Below are positions 49,101-61,100 of a stretch of 64,000 bases of DNA, piece after piece. This stretch comes from Patiria pectinifera (Eukaryota > Echinodermata > Asteroidea > Valvatida > Asterinidae): the NCBI GenBank assembly GCA_029964075.1, contig CM057141.1, positions 6,324,001-6,388,000 of the forward strand, given 5' to 3'. The notes below the pieces were generated by a model, which had not been told where the DNA came from, made no database searches, and worked only from the letters and a program-made list of their open reading frames with translations. A program made the translations under genes and the position numbers. Numbering within the stretch: the stretch's first letter is position 1; each line of letters begins with the position of its first letter.

Positions 49101-52100
49101 TCATCCATTTTAGTGCCCATATTTCCATCTTTTTGAGACCACTCTATACCGATAGCCTTACACCAGAAGACCACTGGTTGATGATTTCAGTAATCCAGAC
49201 CCATAGGAAGTTTGAGGACACTTCATCTTTTGGAGAGCACAGTTCTTTTTACTATGACGAACATGGAGCGCCGAGGGCGCCCTCTCTCCGACAAGTTAAC
49301 CTCTGACTAATACAGGATTTTTTGAACTTTGACTGCTTTATTCTCATTCCTGTGTCGTGGGTGGACCACATGAGGTAAAACTGAAAAACAAGAAATACAA
49401 GGAAAATACACTAAGTACAATTAACAATGTGCACAAATGTACACAGGTTGGCAAGAGATTTAACACTACCAGACATAAAAAATATAAATGAAATATTCAA
49501 AGTTCAAAAAATCCTGTATTAGTCAGAGGTTAACTTGTCGGAGAGAGGGCGCCCTCGGCGCTCCATGTTCGTCATTGTTAGGTTACTGGTTTAAGGTTGA
49601 TAAGAATTGACAAGATTGCGGAGACTCACCATTTGGGGTTCACCATGCGGGCCGCCATGTTTGCACATGTTTTATTCATGAGTGCGTGTACTTACAGAAC
49701 GTACAGTTCATGTCATGGAACGAACAGTCCGAAGGCCTGTTATAACATCTCCCCTTTTTCTAAAAGAAACAAACTGGTTAATAAACAACAATGTGAATAT
49801 AAATTCCAAGAACTTGAATCAATTGAAAAGTTCAAATCCTTGAGTTGAGAGATTTGAGAGTCTCTGTGACTAAAATAAAGTTGCTAGTGTTCAGCTTAAT
49901 GTTCAGATGAGATGAGGTTTCTTGCAGATCTAACATGTTACAGTTCTATGTCCAATAAAAGTTGATTACTGTAATTTCGCGTCTCAGTGTTGATTCTGAT
50001 TCATTTGGTGCTTATCTAAATGCTAGTTTGTTCTCTTTTGATTAAGTGTGTGACTGGTCTAGTTTTGAGACACAATGTAGTCCTTGTGCCAAACTGGTGG
50101 ACGGGTAACTCGAGTGGGTCGAGATTCAGCTGGTTGAGGATCCTTGGTCTCCTTGCATGATGTTTGGATGTCAAGAACTGGATCCAGGGATGGTTTGGGA
50201 AGAAGAAAGATATGACGTCTGTTTCGACGGTACTCAGTGCCGTTGATGTTGATGATGTAGGACCGTGGAGTCCCAGCCTGACGTACAACTTCACCTTCTG
50301 GGCTCAGCTGTCCTTTGGTTCGGATCTTAACCTTGTCTCCAGGCATCAAATCATCCAGCTGTCTTGCACCGTGTCGCTTGTTGAAGGTTTGTCCGCTTTT
50401 CTGTTTGTTCATGTTGTCTGTAGCCTTCAGCTTGTTGTGATCTACCTTCTTAGGCTGCAGATTACGAGGCAGGATTGGAAGTGTGGTGCGAATCTCCCTT
50501 CCCATTAGGAGACTGGCTGGACTCTGGCCAAGGCTAGGCAGAGGAGTGGACCGGTACAGCATCAAGGCGCGGACTGGATCGTCTTGGCTTAACAGTCTCT
50601 TGGCAATGTGTACAGCTTTCTCTGCTTGTCCGTTGGCCTGTGGGTAATAGGGACTGGAGGTGATGTGTTGGAAGTTGTACTCACGAGCGAATTGGTCAAA
50701 TTCACCCAAAAACTGTGGACCATTGTCAGTCACCACCACTTCGGGAATACCATATCTAGCAAATGTTGCCTTGATGAAGTTTATCACAGATTTGGCTGTT
50801 GTCGAGTGGAGGTGATGTAGCTCTATCCATCGGGAATAGTAGTCTACCAGCACAAGGTACATCTTCCCCTTCACCTCGGCTAGGTCACAGGCAATTTGCT
50901 GCCATGGTCTCTGTGGGAGTGGTGTGGACATGAGTGGTTCGGCGCGTTGCGATGGTTGCATATCCTGGCAATGCGGGCAAGACTGGACATACTGGGCTAT
51001 GTCAGTGCTCATGCCAGGCCACCACAAGGCTTGATTGGCTCGAAGTCGGCTTTTTGAGACGCCTTGATGACCCTCATGGATTCTCTGCAACATTTGTTGT
51101 CTCAGGCTCTGTGGAATCACAATGCGGTCACCATATGTGAGGATACCACCGACTATGCTGATCTTGTCTTGGTCATCCCAGAACCGTTTCAACTCTGGGT
51201 CGACATCCTTCTGGTACTTAGGCCATCCATCTTGGACGTGAGTGATGACTGCACTCAGGGTACGGTCGTGACTGGTCTCTAAGGCTATTTCGACCAGCTT
51301 TGCATCAGATGCTGGCCACTGGGTTGTGATCAAGTGGACATGTGCTTCGATCTCGCCTTCAAGATCTTCATCTGGTTCGGCCACTTTATCTCGCTGGAGA
51401 GGAGCTCGCGAAAGTGCATCGGCCACAACCAGGTCCTTACCAGGGGTGTACTCTGCTTCGCAGTTGTATCGCATCAGCCTCATCAGCAGTCGTTGGCATC
51501 GGAGAGGGGCATCACATAAGTCCTTTTTGTTGATTAGGGACACTAGGGGTTTGTGGTCTGTCTGGAGCGTCACTCGTAGACCGCGGAGATAGATGAAGAA
51601 ACGCTCACATGACCATACAGCAGCCAGTAGCTCCTTCTCGATCTGTGCATATCGTTGTTCAGCACGTGTCAGGCTTCGGGAACAATATGCTACTGGTCTC
51701 CAGGACTCATCTTCCTGCTTCTGAAGGATGTAACCACCAATGCCGTAACTGCTGGCATCAGCACTGACCATCGTTGGCTTTGTTGGGTCATAGTATGCAA
51801 GCGTCGGGGCTGTAGTTAGCAGTGTCTTGAGGTGTCTGAAAGCACTGCGTTGTGCTGGACCCCAAGTCCACTCTGTGTCGCCTTTCATCAGAGCATTAAT
51901 CGGTGCTGCCACTGTAGCTGCATGGGGTATGAAACGAGAAAGCCAATTCACCATCCCCATCAGTCGTTTGACTTCCTCCTTCGTCGTAGGCGGCGACATC
52001 TGGAGGATTGCATCAAGTTTAGCAGGATCAGGGTGAATTCCATGCTTATCGAGACGATGGCCAAGGAAGTGCACCTGCTCTTGCGCAATTTTGCACTTGT

Positions 52101-55100
52101 CCTTATTAAGCTTCAGCCCAGCTCCTTGTAGAATTTGCAGTACATGACGGAGACGTGCGTCATGTTCCTCTGGTGTCGCACCCGTGACAAGAACATCATC
52201 CATGTAGACGACAACTCCTGGTAGATTTACCAGCAGATCACTCATGATTCTCTGGTACAGCTCAGGTGCCGATGTGATGCCAAATGGCAGGCGATTGAAG
52301 CAGAATCTACCAAATGGTGTGATGAATGTGGTTAACTTCTGGCTGTCAGGGTGGAGCGGAATTTGCCAAAACCCATGCTTGGCATCGAGGACAGAAAATA
52401 ACTGGGCACCGGCAATTTTACCCAGGACCTCTTCCAAGGTAGGTATGCTAAACTGCTCCCTGGCCACGGCTTTGTTCAGCATTCGTAGGTCAACACAGAC
52501 TCTGATGTTTCCATTTTTTTTTTGGAGCGATCACGATCGGGGCGCACCAATCAGTTGGTTCTGTGATGCGCGTGACGATTCCTTGTTTCTCCATTTTGTC
52601 TAGCTCTGCCTTGAGTTGGGGGTGCAAGGGCAGTGGGATTCGACGAGGGGCATGGACACAGTGCGGTGTAGCGTTTTCTGTCAGCTTTATCTTGACTGGT
52701 GGGCCTTTTAGGCATCCGGTTCCCTTATAAACATCATCATCATTTATCATGGTGTACACACGCTGCACCAGGTTAAGGGAAACACAGGCATGTTTTCCCA
52801 GAACTGGCTCACCATCACCAATGATAAGAAAAGTCAGGATATGGTACTTGCCCTTGACTTCACATGATAGGCGTTTCTGTCCTCTTGGCTGGACTTTTCC
52901 GCCGAAGAAACCGCACAGACGGGTTGTAGTCGTAGACTGCAGGGTCGGGTTGTGGAGCTTCAGGGTGTGGTAAACATGAAGTGGCAGTATGTTTACCTCG
53001 GACCCAGTGTCAAGCAAGAAGTTGATGGGCTCTTTCTCAACAAGGATGGTCTGGCGCCAAGAAGTGTGTGATGGGGCACTTTTACTGGATACGGAGCCTA
53101 CAAAGAACTCAGTCTCATCGTCAGATGAAGTCGGTGCCATCACAGCTCGCGTGTGTTTAGGTTTGGATCGGCAAACCCGGCTAAAATGTCCAGTTTTGTG
53201 ACAGGACTTGCACTTCTGGCCTCTAGCAGGGCATGTAGCATGACTTGGGTCGTATCCGCAATTGGGACACCTGGCCTGGTGGGTGTTGGGTTTGGTCGCT
53301 CGATTGTAGGGCATCTTCTGTCGAGGTTTGGGGTGCAGCGCGTGAACAGCAGCCGTATTGTGTGCTCCTTTAATTTCACGGAGATCTTTGGTGGCTGTCT
53401 CTAGAGTTTTTGCAACATCCAGGGCTTTCTGGAAAGTGAGGCTATCCTTAGTCAGAAGATGTTTCTGAACATACTCACTTCGGAGGCCACAGATCAGGCG
53501 ATCACGCAAGGCATCATCGAGAAATGTCCCAAACTGGCAGGGGCTGGCAAGATCGCGTAGTGCAACAGCATACTGAGCGATGGACTCATCCATGTGTTGT
53601 TCGCGTTTGTAAAATCGGAAACGCTCTGCTACAACTAGACGCTTTGGGCCGTAGTGTGATACAAGCATATCACAGAGTTCCTTGAAGCTCTTTGCAGACA
53701 CTGGAGTTGGTTCAGCTAAGCTTTTTACAGTCTTGTAGACAGTAGCACCAACTGCACTCAACAGAACTGCCGATTGTTTCGCCGCAGGGATGTCATTTGC
53801 AACAAAATAGAGGTTAAGACGCTCGATGTAGTTGCGAATGTCTTCAACTTGGTCGTACTGGTCGAGACGGCCAATTAACGGAGTGCTGGATACCGCCCCC
53901 AACGATGTAGACTGCGTCATTGCGATGTCTACGTGTTCCCGTGCGTGCGTGAAACTCACAACAATTCGTTCGAAAGTTGTAGCGTAAATGTCACTTTTTC
54001 ATGCGAAAAGTGGAATGCAAAATGACGGTTATTTTATACTGTATCAACCACCGCTGCCACCATGTTAGGTTACTGGTTTAAGGTTGATAAGAATTGACAA
54101 GATTGCGGAGACTCACCATTTGGGGTTCACCATGCGGGCCGCCATGTTTGCACATGTTTTATTCATGAGTGCGTGTACTTACAGAACGTACAGTTCATGT
54201 CATGGAACGAACAGTCCGAAGGCCTGTTATAACAGTCATAAGGGCCATTCTCCTTGACCTACTAGAGAGCCTCGATACTGACGCCTTCTTGATGGTTCAT
54301 CTCCAGACGAGGGAAACCATTCGAGATCCTGTGCGACTGTGGCACTAATTTCAAAGGAGGTGATAATGAGCTACGGGATGCCTTTGCTGCCATGGATCCC
54401 ATCTTACAGCAGGAGCTTACCAAGCACCATGTCAAGTTTGTGTTCAACCCTCCGAAGGCTCTACACTTTGGAGGAACCTGGGAACAGGAGATCAAGTCTG
54501 TGAATGATGGCCTGAGAGTTGCCCTGAATGAGCAGTCAGTTACTGAGTCAGTACTACGCACCGTGCTCATTGAAGTCGAGGGAATCAAAAAAATCCAAGC
54601 CTCTGGGATATATGTCTCATCTCACATGTTGCAGATCCCGATCCAGTCACTCCAAACCTTCTGCTGATGGGGCAGCATGACGCGTCTCTCCCTCAGGTTG
54701 TCTATCTTGCAAGGGATCTACTTGGCAGACGACACTGGAAGCACAGCCAGGTCCTCGCTGATCACTTTTGGTCCGGGATCGTCAAATCCTACTTGCCAAC
54801 TCTCCAGGAGCGCCAGAAGTGGCATACAGACTGTCCAAACCTGACCACCAATGATGTCATTATCATGCAGTGGCGTAGCCAGGAATTTTTCAGTTGGGAG
54901 TTGGGGCGCTGGGGGGCTGGAACATTTCATGGGGGGGCGTCATGTAGATCAATGATAATTTTTTTAGAAACTCAAAATCTCAGTGGGGGCGGGGCGACTG
55001 GGGGGCGACAATGTTTCATGGGGGGCTTGCGCCCCCCCCCCGGCTACGCCACTGGTCGTTATGATTGTCGACCCAGCACTCAGCAGAGCTCGAGTACATG

Positions 55101-58100
55101 GCCCATCGGAAGAGTTGCAGAGACCTTAATTTCCAGGTTCCGACAGTCGTGTCCGCACTGCCAGAGTGAGAGCTCATGGTAAAACCTAGCCCAGGTTGGA
55201 CGAAGTCTTCATTACATTACGACTCCTTCCGTAACGTAGGGAGTAAAGAGAGTCCACCTGGGCTAGATAAAACCTACACTCGCCCAGTGGCACGACTGAT
55301 TAAGGCTTCTGGAGGTCAGTGACGACAACCTACCCGATGGTAAACCCGCCAACACATGAACTGTAAACTTGTATCATTACTCCTGTGATTCTTGGGGACA
55401 CTTTCAGATTTAGTAAATTTTATGCAAAGATCCTATAGCGCCGTGGGCGGTTTTATGCTCAAATTTAGGGGCAGCTGCATGTACGAGAGTGTCCGAGCGT
55501 AAAACTGGTATAGCGCCCTCTTGTGATTATGAATCTAGAAAAGTCCAACGTGATTCCAATTTTAGTCACATCAAACGTAAAATCCCAGGTTAAACCCAAT
55601 TTTCTTGATCATCTGTGTATGCCGTCCATCAGCAGCCATACGTAGATACTAAAAGTGAGTAGATTTATAGGCCTAGATGATTTTAAGGGATACTTTGTGG
55701 GGGGTTTATAATGGATAAATAACAACCCAGGATGTGTCTACCAGATGGGAGGTACCAAACTAGAAGAAACAGATCAAGAAAAAGACTTGGGAGTGTATAT
55801 CTGCAACAACTGTAAGTCGTCTGTTCAGTGTGCAAAGTCTGCCCAGAAAGTGATGAATAGCCTCAGAGTTATCAAGAGAACCTTCAAGCATATAACCAAG
55901 GATAGTTTTGCTGTATTGTACAAAACATACATAAGGCCTCATCTTGAATACTGCGTCCAAGCATGGAACCCAGGGCTGCGGAAAGATATCCACACATTGG
56001 AGAAGGTGCAAAAAAGAGCAACCAAACTGGTTCCTGCTGTAAGACATCTTAACTATCCAGACAGGCTAGAGGCACTCGACTTGTACAGCCTAGAACAAAG
56101 GAGACTAGAGGCGACCTTATAGAAGTGTTCAAGATTTTCAACGGATTTGACAAAACAGAACCAACAAGATTCTTCAAAATCTCCAACACAAGAGAAACAA
56201 GAGGACACAACATGAAGATCTTTAAGAGTGGGATGAGCAAAGCTCTGAGATGCAGGCAAGACTTCTTCTCCCAGAGAGTAGTCAACACTTGGAACGATCT
56301 ACCAAGTTATGTTGTGAATGCCAAGACCACAAATTCTTTCAAACATGAGTTCGACGACTGAGTACTGGAAGAGATATGGGGTCATAAAGGCTTATAAAGC
56401 CTAATACTTATTCCCATTAAATCGTAAGTGTAAGTGTAAGTGACTTAACGTGGGTTTCATCACATGTTGTTATACGGGTACATGCACGTACATTTTATTG
56501 ATCTTTTAACTGAGGATTATGCCCTTATATAGTCATTATTGCTGGTTAATTTAGTGTAACTTGGGGCTTATAATAGCTTATCTATGTGATCAGGCACTTT
56601 CAGTGCATTGCCCCTTTAAGACTAGTTAGCTCAATGGTACAAGGAAGGTCCACTGGTTGCCCTAGTAACAGCCACCCACTGGAGTTCATAGACCCTGAGA
56701 TGTAGTCAGTGTGGTCAGTGTGAACAGTCCGAACTTTCAGCATTTTCATTCTTAGCCATCATCGTGGAAGCATCTATTCCTGTGCACCAGTCGTCCTAGT
56801 CAAGAACTGTGCTTATTTTCCCATCCTTGTTCTGTAAGTTCCAATTATTCTTTATTTCTCGTTATTACTAGTTTACAATTCACATGTGTGTTCATAAGTT
56901 ATTATTATTTAGGGTGATGATTTAGTGCATTTTAATTGTTGGGATTAGTTTATCACTTTTCGTACAGTAAGACTCCCTGGAACTGTTGGGCAAGTCCACT
57001 AGGGATTCATCAATTTCATTTGAGGAGTTCAAGTTCATTGTATTTTGATATTCTCTTATCCTTATCAGATTTCTTACTATTTGATTTACTTTTACTTCTT
57101 GCAAAGTTTCTTTGCTAGTTTAAGCTTAAGTTTAGTTACTTTTTATCTTGGTTTTATTAGGTGTTGGCTGTTGGGCCTTGAGCCCAATACCTATTGGTTT
57201 TGTTAGATTTTACTGTTTTTATTCTTCTCAGCACTTCTCAGGAAACCCTTCTCCAGAGCTGTTTGGAGAAATGGAAACATAATGAACTTCATTTGTCAAT
57301 ACATGAATGCCCAATCCACCGCAGATGGTCTTTTTTGCAATTACGTCATCATGACGTCATCATGGGTCACGTGACGTCACTCGAAAGTTTAATAAATTTA
57401 ATCTTTGAAATTCCATATAAAATCAACCGTGAGAGACCGGAACCTGAAATTTATGGGAATCGACATGGTAATACATGATCTTCGCGCGTAAAATCACGTG
57501 ACCCTTCCTTCAGGTCGAAAGCGGAAGTGCTTGATGATTTAAAAGTGGAAAAAGATATGAACTTGCTTTTAACGATTTAAGTGTCTGCCTGGATTGACCT
57601 TTCAAAAAAAAATAATGGGTGATGCCATAAAGTGTTGGAGTGCCAAAAACGTCAAAAACGCATGTTCACTTGATGTCTGTGGCGAAGTTTGCGGTAATCG
57701 CTTCAAAATTAATGTACATGATAACCATAATGCAGACAATACCTGTGGGCAAAAAAATTGATTACGTCATCAGACCGGAAGTTACAATAAAAAACATTTA
57801 AACCTTAAAAAATTGATAGAAAATATACCGTGATAGATATAATCCAGATTTGGCTGTATACAGCACAGTAAGTATAGCTCTTGAGGTTTCTGGTAATGAC
57901 GTCACAATGACGTCATCAAGTATCATATTAGTTACAAGCAATCAAAGATTTCTAGATTTAATATTTGAAAAGCAATGTAAAATCAACTGCTACAGATTTG
58001 ATTTTGTTTTTTATGGCAATCGATACAATATTGCAGGGTCTTCAGTTTTGGTAATAAGTGCAAAATCACGTGACCCTTCCTTCCGGTCGAAACCGGAAGT

Positions 58101-61100
58101 GCCTTATTATTTGAAATTGGCCTAAGATGCGAACTTGCTTTCAACGATGTGAGTGTCTGCCTAGGCAGTACTGTACAAACACATTACAGGTGACGTCATC
58201 AAATGTTAGAGCACACTCTAGCGGCAGTTTAAAAAACGTCGAAAACGCATTTTCACTTGATGTTTGTGACGAAATTTGCGGTGATCGCTTCAAACCTAAC
58301 ATACATGTTGAACTTAATGCAGAAAAGACCTGTGCGCGAAAAAAAAAATGGATGACGTCATCAGACCAGAAGTTATAAAGAAAAGACCTTTAAACCTTAA
58401 ACTATTGCTGAAAAATCAACTGTGAGAGATATCATCAAGATGTGGCTAAATTTAGCAGAGTAAATATAGCTCTGGAGGTTTCTGGCGATGACGTCACAAT
58501 GACGTCATCAAGTGTCATATTACAAGCAAATAAATATTTCCATATTTAATCTTTGAAAAATCAATATAAAATCAACTGCTACAGTTTTGATTTTGTTTTT
58601 TATGGCAATCGATGACATATTGCAGGGTCTTCAATTTGCAAAATCACGTGACCCTTTCTTCCGGTCAAAAACGGAAGTGCCTTATTAATTGAAATTGGCA
58701 GAAGATGCGAACTTGCTTTCAACGATTTGAGTGTCTGCCTAGGCAGTACTGTACAACAATTATACAGGTGACGTCATCAAATGTTAGAGCGCCCTCTGGC
58801 AGCATGTTGAAAAGTCAAACATGGATTTAAACATGCATATTTTGAGTTGATGTGTGTGGCAAAGTTTGCGGTAATCCATGGCCCAACACCGTGTGGTTGT
58901 ACGTTCCTACAACCTCTAGTTCTTATTTGATTCACTTATTCAGAGGTGGTTGAGATATATTTAATTCTGTAATTCACAATTCTGTTATTAAGTTATTCGC
59001 TTAATATTTTACCAAATTTCGGGGACAACTCCTTTGAAAACATGCAGTTAAAATGAATGTACATGCATGCATAGACTGTAGACCACACGCTAAGATTGCC
59101 AGCAATGCATTTTGTGGTTTTACATTCCACAGCTTAAAGTTACACAACTCACGATCTTCATCAGTAATTTATCAACCTAATCAGCTCAGCTACTATCTTC
59201 ATTATTGTAATTTTGAGAACAATCAGTAATAAAAGGAGAGCAAATCAACCAATCATATACTCGTCACCAGTCTCCTGTCCTGCCCTTTCTTTCAATAGCT
59301 CTCCTGGATTTTCTTTAAATGAAGGACTGCTGTGCCCGCTGGCAACGGAGAATCATAGACTAATTTTCCAGAGGAACTAGCCAAGTGCACACACAAAACG
59401 GGTGACTCGTAAATAGCATTTTGTTGTATTCCTGTCAAATACATGTAGTGCAAAATGTTTATTTTTTCTTATTTATTACACAGGTCTTGTAAAAAAGTTC
59501 AGGTCCAGTAATATTCTTCAGTTCCAAACCTGCTGTCTAGTGCTTTTTTTCATGAAATTTGAGCCCTGGCCCGGCATGGTGCATCAAGAGTGTATCATGT
59601 TTCTCAAGTCATGTCCTTCATGTGCGTCACGTCATGAATTGGTGTGTCTAACAATTTGGGAAGTGTGCCATAGTTTGAATCTTTGGTTTCAATTCTCTTA
59701 ACCCGAACTCCCTATGGTGATTTACTAGGAAACATGATCCCAACACCATATGGTAATCTGTGCACACAAAAAACAGTTGGACTGTGTTTATTTGTGGTAT
59801 GCCTATCCCACGTAACGGTGAAGCACAATCAGTTTACTAGTGCAGTACAGTTCAGTGTTGTAGTCGAGGCCACACCCTCCGAGGCCGAGGCCAAGGCCGA
59901 GGCCGCAACCTTCGAGGCCAAGGCCGAGGCCGAGGCCACAACCGCGAGGCCAAGGCCAAGGCCGAGGCCACCACCTCCGAGGCCAAGGCCGAGGCCGAGG
60001 CCAGCTGTCAAAACACGTAATAAAATATAATCAATAAAACCAGTCTAAGATTATGTTGGAGTTTTAACATCTTTTTAGTTAAATTCAGTGAGTTTTGAAG
60101 TGCCTGGCTTACAAATTTACAGCTTGCAATGGGTTTCCTCTTGTAGGGAGTCCGGCGAATTTTATCTTTTAAAGAAAGAAATCTCAAGTTGTGTATCACT
60201 GAAAGCAAATTACACAACAAAATCAATGGCGTTTGAAACAGGCTCATAGGTGTTTGCCCTTTGGAGATACAACCATTTAAATGGCCAAATTTTGAGTTTC
60301 TATTCTGTAAGATTTACATTATTTACTTTTAGCATGTTTTATAAATCTTATTTTCAAAACCTATCAAAATGCTTAATATCATAGGAATCCCCATTAAATA
60401 AACAACTTGATTTTTCAATCAGGGTTTTACCACTCATAACCAAAAAGTTACGACCCCCCCCCCCCTCCCCGACCTTCGCACTGTCCAGGCGCGCGCCGAG
60501 CAAACACCGCGATGCGACCGGACAATGCCAGACGGCCCGCCGTTACGCACGGGCAAAGCATAGTTCCAATCTCGCTCCACACAACGGTATAAGTTTCCAC
60601 GCATTATCACTGTTAATACCGCGGTACCAGACAAAGTCTGGCAATGGCCAATCCCGCTCCAAACAACACGGCAACACGGAACATGCGTGCATGATATCAC
60701 TCAGTTCATCAAAAAGACCATGAATTCTCGGATCATCCGATTTGAATCCAATGGCTTCGAAGAATTTTAAGATCATGGCAAGAGGTAGGGAGTCCAGAGG
60801 TTTTGACCGTATATCTGTAACCACGCAAAATTAGTCAATTTCAAACCGTGCTTATACATGTAATAAGTATCAACATGGCTCTAACAAATATAAAAAAGTA
60901 TCCTGGTACCACGAGGAATACTGACTCCTATTATTAAAACATTCATTCAGGACTTTGCTTTCATTTGGAAGGAAAAACGAATTCTGAAATCGCGCTTTCC
61001 ATATCGACCATTTGCGCCAAACATTACGTGTGAGCCGGAACTTTCATTTAAATCACCGTGTAAAAATATAATCTACTTGATAAATCGTAACTGTTTTTAT

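Larger units (their letters stand above)
49576..54234 (-). mobile_element. Ty3/Gypsy LTR retrotransposon 2, nearly intact
   Basis: The LTRs (49,576-49,747 and 54,063-54,234, 172 bp each) appear identical and have TGTT...AACA ends. The target duplication GTCAT flanks the element (49,571-49,575 and 54,235-54,239). A polypurine tract (AAAAAGGGGAGA on the minus strand) adjoins the 49,576 LTR, and a primer-binding site TGGTGGCAGCGGTGG adjoins the other. Gag-pol is one long frame broken once. Identical LTRs indicate a young insertion. Confidence 0.9.
46915..55330 (+). mobile_element. BEL/Pao retrotransposon remnant, interrupted by at least four insertions
   Basis: BEL-type pol segments appear in order at 46,949-47,615, 48,162-48,261, 48,972-48,995, 54,240-54,867 and 55,055-55,330. 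Each gap is filled by another repeat (47,617-48,161; 48,262-48,971; 48,996-54,239; 54,868-55,054). Both ends of the parent element are missing or unrecognised: I find no LTRs, gag or RT. It is in the first intron of the receptor gene, on the opposite strand. Confidence 0.8.

Noticed and set aside
59683-60030. 115-codon frame with EAEAKAEAA repeats
   Set aside because: It translates the GAGGCC array of the hAT-like terminus.
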